From a virus: a DNA stretch of 34,400 bases. The stretch is from the IMG/VR virus record IMGVR_UViG_3300040801_004874, positions 1 through 34,400 of that record. One strand, given 5' to 3'. Under the pieces are notes generated by a model. That model did no database searches and was not told the origin of the DNA. It was given only the letters and a program-made list of their open reading frames with translations. How positions within the stretch are numbered: position 1 is the stretch's first letter; each line of letters opens with the position of its first letter. Made by a program: the position numbers and the translations under genes. Positions 6,447 through 13,614 of the stretch are shown here, piece after piece.

Positions 6447-6959
6447 TCATGTTGGCATCTCGCTTGCTCTTCTTTTTTCTATATCAGCCCACAGACCTAT
6501 TTCTTTTTCGCCAACAAGCACTTGAGCGTCAAAAACTTTTTCGCTTTCGACAATAACTTTTGAATTTTTGTATATATCCCAACGCACTCCTGAATCCCCA
6601 CCATCAGAATATCGCCCGAATACCGCCCCGTACGTAATGTATAGCCATAGGCATATAGGCATCTTAAATAATTCACCTTCATCAATTATAGATTTTTTTG
6701 AAAAATCTTTTTCTTCGAGAAATTTGTTAATTTTAAATAAATACCCTAATGCTCTTGGATGGTCTTCCGACCCATCTCCAAGGTATTCTCCAAGGTATTT
6801 TTCGCAAGCATTGTCAAAATATGATTTGAGCCAGCCTAAAAACCAGCGCCAGCTAATAGTTTTTCTTGACCCTAATTGACCGATCAAAAAATCGCACATC
6901 CTGTTATTGGCTATTTCCACGCATTTGCTTATTGTCTCCATCACTTCTTTTTCGCTCAT
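6447..6959 (-). CDS. Hypothetical protein (170 aa), last of accessory cluster
   Basis: ATG at 6959 has an AGAGG ribosome site about 6 nt upstream. The protein is mostly alpha-helical by composition. It carries the segment ISWRWFLGWLKSYF (about 35-48), which resembles ISWGDFLIWLYHAF and ISWDELLMCANSAF in the two upstream genes, so it may be a distant third member of the same family with an extra C-terminal half. No catalytic motif is recognised. It is co-oriented with 6970-8129 with short gaps, so probably one operon, ending at the terminator of the small RNA at 6304-6345. Function unknown; location between replication and head genes suggests an accessory (moron) role. Confidence 0.6.
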   Translation of the reverse strand: MSEKEVMETISKCVEIANNRMCDFLIGQLGSRKTISWRWFLGWLKSYFDNACEKYLGEYLGDGSEDHPRALGYLFKINKFLEEKDFSKKSIIDEGELFKMPICLWLYITYGAVFGRYSDGGDSGVRWDIYKNSKVIVESEKVFDAQVLVGEKEIGLWADIEKRRASEMPT

Positions 6960-6969
6960 TTTTCACCTC

Positions 6970-7356
6970 TTATAAAAGCTCATACTGGCAATACAAAAAA
7001 ACACCTCTAGGCACATACTTAAATAGCTTTTCAATATTTTTTTTATTTTTCTTAAATTTAGACGTTGGATCAATCATATCGTGCAACTGCCTAAGGGAGT
7101 CGTCCTTGGCGACAAAATGATCTACGCAATGATCCAAATAATAATTTTTGTCTATACAATCATAAGCGCGTACTGGCCCATCATAATACCGCATCGCCTC
7201 GCATGAAAATGCGTGATACAACCAGATCAAAAAATCACCCCAAGATATCTCTGAGCGCCTAGTGACTAGCGTTAAGTCATACACACACTTACTAAGCAAA
7301 TAGCAGGCATACTCATCAATATCTTCAAGTATTTTTTTGCAATCAATCATATTCAT
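6970..7356 (-). CDS. Hypothetical protein, paralogue of 7367-7759
   Basis: A protein of about 128 residues (MNMIDCKKILEDIDEYA...). Starts at 7362 (TTG), 7356 (ATG) and 7350 (ATG) are possible; I prefer 7356 because it matches the length of its neighbour when the two are aligned. Shared landmarks are LE..DE.AC near the start, the ISW segment (about 37), F.CEA..YYDG (about 50), a D-Y-F rich centre, and K..K.N.EKL.K..PR at the end. This is clear homology from tandem duplication. Family unknown; no membrane segment or catalytic signature seen. Confidence 0.65.
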   Translation of the reverse strand: MNMIDCKKILEDIDEYACYLLSKCVYDLTLVTRRSEISWGDFLIWLYHAFSCEAMRYYDGPVRAYDCIDKNYYLDHCVDHFVAKDDSLRQLHDMIDPTSKFKKNKKNIEKLFKYVPRGVFLYCQYELL

Positions 7357-7366
7357 GCCCAATAGT

Positions 7367-7759
7367 TTAAAAGTGTTTTAGGTATTCGTCCGCAAGTCTG
7401 GGCAAATGCTTGGATAGCTTTTCAAGGTTTTCTTTAGTTTTTTCGAGGGCCGCTGGTGCCTTGATCATCTCGTATAGATCCATAAGGGCTGGATTATCGG
7501 GTATTATCCACTGCGCAAAGTAGTCGTAACATTCATTTTTATCGTCAAAATAATTTTCTACATCCAAACCATCTCGAGCCATGTGCCCATCATATAGCAA
7601 CACAGCCTCTTGGCAAAATGCGCTATTCGCACACATCAATAATTCATCCCATGATATATTATGAAACCCCCTGTCTGAGAATACTGTGTTAAATATAGCG
7701 CAAGCACGCTCATCCATGGCTTCAAGTAGATTTTTATTTAAATATCCGTTTTTAGTCAT
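7367..7759 (-). CDS. Hypothetical protein (130 aa), paralogue of 6970-7356
   Basis: The ATG at 7759 is preferred over an upstream in-frame start at 7798: it follows the previous stop (7761-7763) by one base, the usual sign of translational coupling, and yields a length equal to its paralogue. The sequence (MTKNGYLNKNLLEAMDERACAIF...) ends EKLSKHLPRLADEYLKHF, similar to EKLFKYVPRGVFLY in the neighbour. Function unknown. Tandem diverged copies of a small protein in a phage accessory locus often reflect counter-defence or variation under selection, but nothing here proves that. Confidence 0.65.
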   Translation of the reverse strand: MTKNGYLNKNLLEAMDERACAIFNTVFSDRGFHNISWDELLMCANSAFCQEAVLLYDGHMARDGLDVENYFDDKNECYDYFAQWIIPDNPALMDLYEMIKAPAALEKTKENLEKLSKHLPRLADEYLKHF

Positions 7760-7760
7760 A

Positions 7761-8129
7761 TTACAAACAATCTTTTGAAGCCTCCATAAGCGCCTCATTT
7801 ACGGGCAAAAAAGCAGCGTAAGATTCTTCTTCTTTGTCTTTCAGTACCAAGCCGTAAAACATTTTTGTTAATATGTTCATTCGATGAGTCGAAATGTCTG
7901 GGATATATTTTTCGAGAGTGTCTAGTATAAATCTTATGGATTCGCGCCTACCATCCCATTTGTCAATTTCTTTGTTTGGTTCGGTCGGGTCTATACCCGC
8001 TATGTAAAAATAAGCGTCAACAATTGCTAAAATATAGCCATCGTTAAACCAGCAGACGCTATAAAAAAACTCTGCCATGCTGTGCTTAAGTAAGTTGGTT
8101 TGAACCTTTCGACGCAATTTTTCTATCAT
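7761..8129 (-). CDS. Hypothetical protein (122 aa), first gene of accessory operon
   Basis: ATG at 8129 is preceded by an excellent AGGAGG ribosome site, and a leftward promoter candidate lies at 8167-8195. The protein (MIEKLRRKVQTNLLKHSMAEFF...) is helical with an aromatic stretch FNDGYILAIVDAYFYIAG (about 28-45) that is not hydrophobic enough for a confident membrane helix. No family recognised. The stop at 7761-7763 is coupled to the next gene's start. The cluster can also be reached by read-through from the structural genes to its right, since I see no leftward terminator between 8342 and 8129. Confidence 0.65.
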   Translation of the reverse strand: MIEKLRRKVQTNLLKHSMAEFFYSVCWFNDGYILAIVDAYFYIAGIDPTEPNKEIDKWDGRRESIRFILDTLEKYIPDISTHRMNILTKMFYGLVLKDKEEESYAAFLPVNEALMEASKDCL

Positions 8130-8166
8130 AACACCTCCTATTTTTTCACTCTCCTACCATATAATC

Positions 8167-8195
8167 ATAATACACAACTTGATAAAAAATAACAA
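8167..8195 (-). promoter_or_regulatory. Leftward promoter of the accessory operon
   Basis: On the leftward strand: TTGTTA (complement of 8190-8195), 17-nt spacer, TATTAT (complement of 8167-8172), 38 nt before the ATG at 8129. It overlaps a rightward promoter (8179-8208), so the two polymerases would compete. Confidence 0.5.
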
Positions 8196-8277
8196 AAAAA
8201 TGTATTATAAATATGTCGTCGTGACAAGCCGACGATGCTCAATGTTTCCCTCTACGCACAAGCGTAGGGGGTTTTTA
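8179..8277 (+). ncRNA. Putative 60-nt small RNA with own promoter and terminator
   Basis: Rightward promoter TTGATA (8179-8184), 18-nt spacer, TATTAT (8203-8208). The transcript from about 8215 would fold into a first stem TCGTCG/CGACGA (8216-8221 with 8230-8235), a short linker, then the terminator stem CCCTCTACGC/GCGTAGGGGG (8248-8257 with 8262-8271) and TTTTT. No plausible ribosome site or ORF. It does not share sequence with the 149-372 family. It ends 65 bp before the stop of the leftward MuF gene and is convergent with that operon. Confidence 0.5.
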
Positions 8278-8341
8278 ATTAAAAGGATAGGTAATGATTA
8301 GCGATCCACAGTTAGACTAATCGCTCTGGCTATATGGTAGA

Positions 8342-9265
8342 CTAGTTATTGTCTTTCAAAAAAGGTTTTTCAAGCACCGGCTCGGCTATGCATCGGCACA
8401 TAACATCGCCCGCGGGGTGATTATGGCCGGTGTTAGAGGGTGGATCAGACCAAGAAAACTTTTTGCCCTCATTAGCCCGATGAGTGGGTCTTACCCTCTC
8501 ATCCATTACAGTCCGCCAGATGTAATGGGTAATGCCTATGCTAGTCTGTAGCTCTCGCGTTATAGCACCGTTAAGTTTCGCCGTCTGGTCTCTCGCTATA
8601 TTCTTCGCGCGCCTGTCACATATACCAGCACCCTTACGTATCTCTTCGGCCGTGTCCCTCCAAGGCGTACCAGCTTGAACACCACGCATAATAGACCCCG
8701 ATATCTTATCCACCTGCTCTTGCGACAGGCTATCAATCAGCGCCGTGGATTGCTGCGCGTAAGCATACATCTGTTCGTATAGCTTGGGGTTGTCGGCAAA
8801 AATGTCCACGGCAAAGGATGCTGGCTCTGTTATGCGGGCAAAAAGACTAATCTTAGGTAGCTCTAGAGGTTTCTCTTTTGGTAAGCTCTTCTGCAAGCCC
8901 GCTATGGGCGTAGAACTAACAGGCCTGTATGATGAGACCTTTTTATCAAAAGGTCGATTGTAGAGCAAGTCTATAGGCACCACTCGACCTTTAAAGCCCA
9001 CACTGCCCCTGAAGGCGTTCATACTCCATACGACTGTCTCCATACCAAAAAAGAAAGCCTTTATCGACGCTTCTTTAGCTTCTTTCTGCGCCAAAGCATC
9101 TATAAGAAGGATCGCCTCTTGCAGGTTTATGATTTGAGCGGTCTCTCCACCAGTAACATCTTTGGCGGGGGGATATATGATTAGGTGGGACTTCTGGCGG
9201 ATCGATCGCAACATAGCGATAAGCATCAGGTAGTATTGTCGCTCTATCCTGTAGGGATGCCTCAT
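8342..9265 (-). CDS. MuF-like minor head protein (SPP1 gp7 family)
   Basis: A 307-residue protein whose C-terminal half carries the MuF/SPP1-gp7 signature: RAKNIARDQTAKLNGAITR (about 212-230), then WRTVMDERVRPTHRANEGK (about 245-263) and a final HNHPAGDVMCRC. Proteins of this family sit inside the procapsid near the portal and help head assembly or DNA ejection. The start ATG 9265 overlaps the portal stop (9262-9264), which fits the conserved portal-MuF pairing and translational coupling. Two dispersed motif copies (8871 and 9042) lie inside in opposite orientations and different frames. It is the last gene of the leftward head block; a stretch of 8278-8341 after it contains only a weak hairpin. 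Confidence 0.85.
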   Translation of the reverse strand: MRHPYRIERQYYLMLIAMLRSIRQKSHLIIYPPAKDVTGGETAQIINLQEAILLIDALAQKEAKEASIKAFFFGMETVVWSMNAFRGSVGFKGRVVPIDLLYNRPFDKKVSSYRPVSSTPIAGLQKSLPKEKPLELPKISLFARITEPASFAVDIFADNPKLYEQMYAYAQQSTALIDSLSQEQVDKISGSIMRGVQAGTPWRDTAEEIRKGAGICDRRAKNIARDQTAKLNGAITRELQTSIGITHYIWRTVMDERVRPTHRANEGKKFSWSDPPSNTGHNHPAGDVMCRCIAEPVLEKPFLKDNN

Positions 9266-10758
9266 CGATCGTCCCCTGTGGTCTCCATTTCGGGCTGATT
9301 GTCAAATGCAACCTCAGCAGCTATTTCATTCTGAAATCTGTCATCGGCGTGCAAGTCTTTATCGATTACCGTCTCCATAGAGTATTCGTCACCGCCAAAC
9401 CTGCTGAGGGCTACCTCTGAAGGGGTCAGAACGCCCATCTCTAAGTATATCTTATCCGACTCAGCCATATCCCTGCGGATCTTAGCGCTTTCTAGCTCCG
9501 ACATCTGCTCGAGCGGTGTAAACTGTACCGACCATTGCTTAGGCTCTGCGCCAAAGTTATACTCTTTAGCGGCCATAACGTATTTGGCAAATTGCTTAAT
9601 AGGTGGCTCTAGCACGGCCTTTTGATAAGCGCTGATGCTGTCATACATGTTGCGCGTAGAATAGTCTCCAGAGGCGTTTAGCCCATTGGGCTCAATGCCG
9701 AACAGCATGCCCGAAGGTATCTGCACAACAGCAGATAGCCCTAATGCTATGCGGTCAAACATCTCAGGGTAGCCAGTCAGCTTAACAGCGTCCCGCTCAT
9801 ACTCCTCATCAGCATCAATAACTAGTATGTTATTGTTGCTCGATGATATTGCCATGTTGCTTACACGCGCTTGTAGGCTAGACAAGTCACTAGCCATAAT
9901 AGCCCTTAGATTAGGGCACTTCAAAACACTTTTGACCATATCATTAAATATGGTCGCAATGTTGTTAAGGCTCCCGCAATAGTTGCGTATGTAGGTGTAG
10001 CACGCCGTTAGTATACTCTCTCCCCAACTGTTATTGATAAGACGCATCCTAGGGGGATTTGTTATACCATTAACCCTTAATATCCTCTCGTTGTGCACAC
10101 GGTATATTACACCTGTCATTGGGTCAGATATATTGTATATTATGGGGTTTCCGTAGTTTGGGCTGGAAATATCGAATTCATAGGTGCCTGTAGACGAAAC
10201 GGCCTGAAACCTGTCATAGACGTGCATATAGTCAATGCGCTGTATATTGTTCCAGTCCACAGGCTCATCAGACGCCCGCCCGTCGGCTATACCTAAAAAT
10301 ATAGCTGCTCCTCCATACAACCTAGCCCACATAGCAGCCTGAAAGAGTTTTGCGCTAAAGTTCAAATCCTCCATCACCGACTCAATAATCTTATTGTCGT
10401 CGCCAAGTATGTCAAAGCCCTTCCTAAGTGCTTCGCGGGGGTATATTTCAATAATCTTTTGAGTTATAGGGTCACTGCGATACATCTGATCGAGCAAATA
10501 AGCCGTGAAATATGGATTTGGCTCGAAAAAGAAGCCCGCTTGCTTGTCGCGACCATATATGTTATTGCCCGTAATTTGGTTAACCCAATTGTCTTGGCGA
10601 ATCTTCCCGCGAGTATTTTCGGCCTGTACTTGCTTGTACGCGTCATACATAGTCGCGCCCTTAAAAAGGCCTTGGATTAGCGATGAAGCTGAATCTATAG
10701 AGATATACTTGTTATTTGCGCGGTAATGATTTTTTTGATGCTTTTTATTTTTTTTCAT
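9262..10758 (-). CDS. Portal protein, DUF1073 family
   Basis: A 498-residue protein matching the DUF1073 type of phage portal. Hallmarks are the segment MYRSDPITQKIIEIYPREALRKG (read as two parts at about 90-112), WARLYGGAAIFLG (about 144-156), PSGMLFG..P.GLNASGD (about 345-363), and a C-terminal section with EVALSRFGGDEYS. It forms the dodecameric ring at the capsid vertex through which terminase pumps DNA. The start ATG 10758 overlaps the terminase stop in ATGA. Length is normal for the family. The N-terminus is Lys/Asn-rich. Expressed with terminase and MuF in one leftward operon. Confidence 0.88.
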   Translation of the reverse strand: MKKNKKHQKNHYRANNKYISIDSASSLIQGLFKGATMYDAYKQVQAENTRGKIRQDNWVNQITGNNIYGRDKQAGFFFEPNPYFTAYLLDQMYRSDPITQKIIEIYPREALRKGFDILGDDNKIIESVMEDLNFSAKLFQAAMWARLYGGAAIFLGIADGRASDEPVDWNNIQRIDYMHVYDRFQAVSSTGTYEFDISSPNYGNPIIYNISDPMTGVIYRVHNERILRVNGITNPPRMRLINNSWGESILTACYTYIRNYCGSLNNIATIFNDMVKSVLKCPNLRAIMASDLSSLQARVSNMAISSSNNNILVIDADEEYERDAVKLTGYPEMFDRIALGLSAVVQIPSGMLFGIEPNGLNASGDYSTRNMYDSISAYQKAVLEPPIKQFAKYVMAAKEYNFGAEPKQWSVQFTPLEQMSELESAKIRRDMAESDKIYLEMGVLTPSEVALSRFGGDEYSMETVIDKDLHADDRFQNEIAAEVAFDNQPEMETTGDDR

Positions 10759-13295
10759 ATCAACCCGCGTGCCCTAGCTAATGATTTGTACACAGAATAA
10801 TCTGGCTTACGATCCAGCATGTTAAAAGCCCCTGATAACGCGTCTACCTGATCATCATGCGCACCAAGAGGGAAATTCTCAAGCTCGCTCAAAAACGCTT
10901 TGTTCCAAGGCGCTAATAGCAGCTTTACCCGACCCTGTTCGCTTGCTGCGGACACAGGCTTACATCGCCATTCCTTACTCTTCTCCGCCTTAGCGACCTC
11001 GACATTCGGGAACTCAAGATCACGCTTTAGGTAGTCACACTCAGCAATACCGCTAGCACCGCCTTCTTGCTCTAACCCTACTGTGCACGAGTATCCGTCC
11101 ATCATAGACGCGCTCTTAATCCTTTTCGCCACAAATAGAGGGGTCTCCCTAATCCTGATAACATCGAGCACATAGAATGTATCACCAGATCTACCTAGTT
11201 TAAGCCCTACAGTATAATCGGGGTCAAGTCCTTCTTTTGGTGTGGTCGCTGCCCTGTCCCAATACCTACAACATACCATGTTAATTTCTTCAGCGGGGGG
11301 AACTTTTTCAACGATTTCGAACCAGCTCTCCCTAAAGTACATACCAGCTTCACGCCGAATATTCCAATTGCCATTAAGCAGCTGCTCTCTATCGTAGCGT
11401 GGTAGGGATTTTAAGTTCGCCAAATAGCCGGGGTCATTTTTTAGCAACACCTCATTGTCATATACGCTAGAGTTGATAAACGATATTGTCTTAGCCTCAT
11501 CCCTCCGCTTTATCGGGATATGCTCTAGCTGGTCAAACTGCAATAAAGTGTCCCCATCGCGCACAGCATATCTAATCGCCCCTGATCTTTCTTCCCTTGG
11601 CAAACCATCGCTACCAATCCACCAGTCCACAAGGTCACGCACGAAACCCTCAGTTTGAGGGTTGCATGTAGCTCTGATATATGGGCGCACACCGCACATA
11701 GAGCGGTTACGCGAGAACATGTACGTAAACTGTGTCTCCGTAAAATGTGTCAGCTCATCAAAGAAAATTCCGCAGTTCCTTGAAACAAGCCCTGACTCTG
11801 TGATATAGTGAGAACACGATTCTATCGTGATAGGAATTATTTCACATAATCCAAAGGGTTCACATTTTAAAAGATCAACGCTATATAGGACTTCCGCACA
11901 ATGTTCTTCATCCTTATACGGGTGGACATACCGCAATAAAGGATGGTTACATTTGGGAACTTTGCCCAGATCATCCGAAGGCTGAGAGATTCGGATTCGT
12001 GGCGCAGCATAGACTTGTTGTTGAAAGGAATCTTGGTCGTTATCTTTTAGATGATGAAGTTGTTCATCACATAGATGAGAACCGGAAGAACAATAAGATT
12101 GAGAATCTTCAGGTTGTTTCGAGGTCTGAGCATAGAAAAATTCATTGCCTTCAGAACAGACTTCGAAAGAATGGTTCTTTTGATAATGCAGAGGTAGACC
12201 GCATGTTGCGAGAGCAGGGGTTGAAAAAAACTGCGCAAGCATTGGGAATGTGTTCATCAAACCTTCGGTTGCGATATCCAGACATTGTAAAAAAGTACAC
12301 CAGAAAGTCGCCTCAGAACCCATATTGCCCAGAACTTTCAAAAAAGATTGCTCCACTTGCAGCAGACGAGAAGATAGGTCTTCGTGAGGCTGCAAATGCT
12401 CTTGGGATCTGCATATCGACTGTTTCGAGGTGCTGCAACTTTTATGACATAAAGTGGCGTAAGAAGTCAAAGGTTGGTGAGACTCACTCAAAATATGAGA
12501 AGAGTCAGCCAAGGTATCATGATCACCCGAATGCGATTGAGGCTGTAAAGCTTCTTGCTGCCGACACAAATCTTTTGATTTCTGAGAAGGCTTCAATTCT
12601 TCGAATTTCCAGCTCAGCTTTTTTGGGTCTATGTGCAAAGTTTTCTGTTGTGAACAAGATCCGCGGTAGGGACTCTGGCAAGCCAGTCGTTGACCTAGTT
12701 CAGCCGATGCTAAAATTCTATGGTCGAGACTGCATACTTGGAGCAATTCTTTGCCAGAAAATATTGCTATACACTCTTCTACTCGAGGCTCGCATACTCT
12801 TAAAACTTTTTTTGGGCCATCAAGAGTCATTACTTCGTCTCCGACGCGGATATCTCTTAGGTAAACGAGATCTCCCGAAGCGGTATATACGCGTGTGTTA
12901 GAAGCATCACAAAATTGGCTTCCCTGAAATTGGTTCTTATCTTTCTCATGTGCAAGAGAGTGAAAGCTTATGCACGCGCCAGAAGGGAATTTCCACTTAG
13001 ACCTAGATATGTTATCGTAACCGCCCATCTTAGGGTATATATCCGACGCTAACGCCCATAAGCCCCCCGGGTCAAAAATCTGCTTATAGTTACGTCTGAA
13101 TATTCCACACGTGTAGTTGGGTATGTTCTTGTGTCGTAGAGACTCTAGGATAATGCCGTATGTTTTGCCCCCACCCGCTGCGCCTCCATATATACATAGA
13201 TCTGCGCTAGACGATAAAAACTGCTCTTGCTTACCTCTTTGCGGTCTAAGTGACTCTAGATTACAAGGCCGTCTGCTCTGACAAAACGATGACAT
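10755..13295 (-). CDS. terL: Terminase large subunit interrupted by an intein
   Basis: The packaging motor ATPase-nuclease. The 846-codon frame consists of an N-extein (1-128), an intein (129-507) and a C-extein (508-846); the mature enzyme would be 467 residues, typical of the family. The P-loop GGAAGGGKT is at about 37-45. After splicing, QGSQF joins CGIFFDELTHF, giving Walker B with catalytic Glu at residue 514 of the precursor. The nuclease domain carries YWDRAAT (about 678-684), EQEGGASG (about 742-749) and HDDQVDAL (about 812-819). The +1 extein residue is Cys, as class 1 splicing requires. The start overlaps the end of the preceding gene by 35 nt; an internal start would damage the Q-motif region, so ATG 13295 is kept. 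A HNH gene lies on the opposite strand within the intein. Confidence 0.92.
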   Translation of the reverse strand: MSSFCQSRRPCNLESLRPQRGKQEQFLSSSADLCIYGGAAGGGKTYGIILESLRHKNIPNYTCGIFRRNYKQIFDPGGLWALASDIYPKMGGYDNISRSKWKFPSGACISFHSLAHEKDKNQFQGSQFCDASNTRVYTASGDLVYLRDIRVGDEVMTLDGPKKVLRVCEPRVEECIAIFSGKELLQVCSLDHRILASAELGQRLACQSPYRGSCSQQKTLHIDPKKLSWKFEELKPSQKSKDLCRQQEALQPQSHSGDHDTLADSSHILSESHQPLTSYATLCHKSCSTSKQSICRSQEHLQPHEDLSSRLLQVEQSFLKVLGNMGSEATFWCTFLQCLDIATEGLMNTFPMLAQFFSTPALATCGLPLHYQKNHSFEVCSEGNEFFYAQTSKQPEDSQSYCSSGSHLCDEQLHHLKDNDQDSFQQQVYAAPRIRISQPSDDLGKVPKCNHPLLRYVHPYKDEEHCAEVLYSVDLLKCEPFGLCEIIPITIESCSHYITESGLVSRNCGIFFDELTHFTETQFTYMFSRNRSMCGVRPYIRATCNPQTEGFVRDLVDWWIGSDGLPREERSGAIRYAVRDGDTLLQFDQLEHIPIKRRDEAKTISFINSSVYDNEVLLKNDPGYLANLKSLPRYDREQLLNGNWNIRREAGMYFRESWFEIVEKVPPAEEINMVCCRYWDRAATTPKEGLDPDYTVGLKLGRSGDTFYVLDVIRIRETPLFVAKRIKSASMMDGYSCTVGLEQEGGASGIAECDYLKRDLEFPNVEVAKAEKSKEWRCKPVSAASEQGRVKLLLAPWNKAFLSELENFPLGAHDDQVDALSGAFNMLDRKPDYSVYKSLARARGLI
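11780..11809 (+). promoter_or_regulatory. Promoter candidate inside the intein C-terminal block
   Basis: TTGAAA (11780-11785), 18-nt spacer, TATAGT (11804-11809), each 5 of 6 to consensus, pointing at the antisense HNH gene. It lies within the codons for intein block G, starting five bases from the intein-extein boundary (11775), so it would travel with the element. Confidence 0.5.
11815..11829 (+). promoter_or_regulatory. Inverted repeat at the predicted HNH transcription start
   Basis: CACGAT-TCT-ATCGTG, a perfect 6-bp inverted repeat, covers the expected +1 region of the 11780-11809 promoter. It could be an operator that represses the nuclease gene or a 5' stem-loop. It is also constrained by intein coding on the other strand. 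Confidence 0.35.
11999..12901 (+). CDS. HNH endonuclease encoded antisense within the TerL intein
   Basis: A 300-codon frame (GTG start) lying wholly inside the intein DNA on the opposite strand. Residues 4-50 carry the HNH signature: HRLVVERNLGRYL, EVVHHIDENRKNN, IENLQ, SEHRKIH. Three helix-turn-helix-like repeats follow (about 78-92 AQALGMCSSNLR, 128-142 ANALGICISTVSRCC, 196-212), probably for DNA recognition. The last 70 residues are hydrophobic/Arg-rich and are simply antisense to the intein N-terminal splicing domain. Family-like sequence also continues upstream of GTG (GYIWELCPDHPKAERFGFV, from 11945), with no ATG, GTG or TTG before an in-frame stop at 11831; ATT at 11951 has AAAGGA 7 nt before it. 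Of roughly 70 codons ending TT, CT or TC, none is followed by a codon starting with A, which keeps the TerL strand free of stops; Arg after such codons is always CGN. Likely a homing nuclease for the intein allele. Confidence 0.8.
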   Translation: MAQHRLVVERNLGRYLLDDEVVHHIDENRKNNKIENLQVVSRSEHRKIHCLQNRLRKNGSFDNAEVDRMLREQGLKKTAQALGMCSSNLRLRYPDIVKKYTRKSPQNPYCPELSKKIAPLAADEKIGLREAANALGICISTVSRCCNFYDIKWRKKSKVGETHSKYEKSQPRYHDHPNAIEAVKLLAADTNLLISEKASILRISSSAFLGLCAKFSVVNKIRGRDSGKPVVDLVQPMLKFYGRDCILGAILCQKILLYTLLLEARILLKLFLGHQESLLRLRRGYLLGKRDLPKRYIRVC

Positions 13296-13614
13296 ATACA
13301 GTGTGCCTCTGTTGATATTCTCTAAAATAAGTTGATATTGTCGGAAAATAGTACGGCAGCTCAGTTGTTTTTACTGCTGCCATACACATACTATATTGCG
13401 CCTTTTTGCAGAAATCTGCGGGTAATGCGTCTATAATACGTTGGGCCGATACGGTGTATATAGGTACTGGTGAATTTGGTGTGCAATAGGGTGCATACAG
13501 CATCCCATTTGTTATTACGCGCTGCGAGTTTAGGGTGTAGTAGTGATTGTCTCCACCATTTCTAAAGCAATACTCTACAAGTGTAGAGTACTGCTGAGGT
13601 GTTGTTGTCATCAA
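13261..13614 (-). CDS. Hypothetical protein (117 aa) upstream of terminase
   Basis: The frame begins MMTTTPQQYSTLVEYCF at 13614, overlapping the previous gene's stop by ATGA, and its 3' end overlaps the terminase start by 35 nt. The protein is Tyr- and Thr-rich with no recognised domain. Position immediately before terL would suit a small terminase subunit, but there is no visible DNA-binding helix-turn-helix, and the composition (beta-prone, Tyr/Cys) argues against it. I leave it unassigned. Confidence 0.6.
   Translation of the reverse strand: MMTTTPQQYSTLVEYCFRNGGDNHYYTLNSQRVITNGMLYAPYCTPNSPVPIYTVSAQRIIDALPADFCKKAQYSMCMAAVKTTELPYYFPTISTYFREYQQRHTVYVIVLSEQTAL

Larger units (their letters stand above)
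11775..12911 (-). mobile_element. TerL intein (379 aa) with no in-frame endonuclease
   Basis: The intein starts with Cys (codon 12911-12909) and ends ...GLVSRN before the extein Cys. Block A is CDASNTRVYT...IRVGDEVMTLDG (1-32); block B is CSLDHRILAS (60-69, with S-L-D-H for TxxH); block F is around LCEIIPITIES (355-365); block G is HYITESGLVSRN (368-379), with Arg rather than the usual His before the terminal Asn. No LAGLIDADG or in-frame HNH motif is present. Residues about 75-335 are instead Ser/Gln/His/Cys/Leu-rich and low in recognisable structure, as expected of the reverse complement of another gene: the opposite strand codes for an HNH endonuclease (11999-12901). The insertion lies between the P-loop and Walker B, a conserved site that favours homing. 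Confidence 0.88.

Noticed and set aside
8294-8320. Eight-codon frame with a ribosome site after the small RNA terminator
   Set aside because: Too short to support and downstream of a strong terminator; ends within a weak hairpin.
12047-12238. 63-codon leftward frame within the HNH/intein region
   Set aside because: A third frame across DNA already coding on both strands, without a motif or ribosome site.
11775-12911. Group I or II intron instead of an intein
   Set aside because: The TerL frame is uninterrupted through the element and has intein splicing blocks at both ends with Cys/Asn/Cys junction residues, so removal is at protein level.
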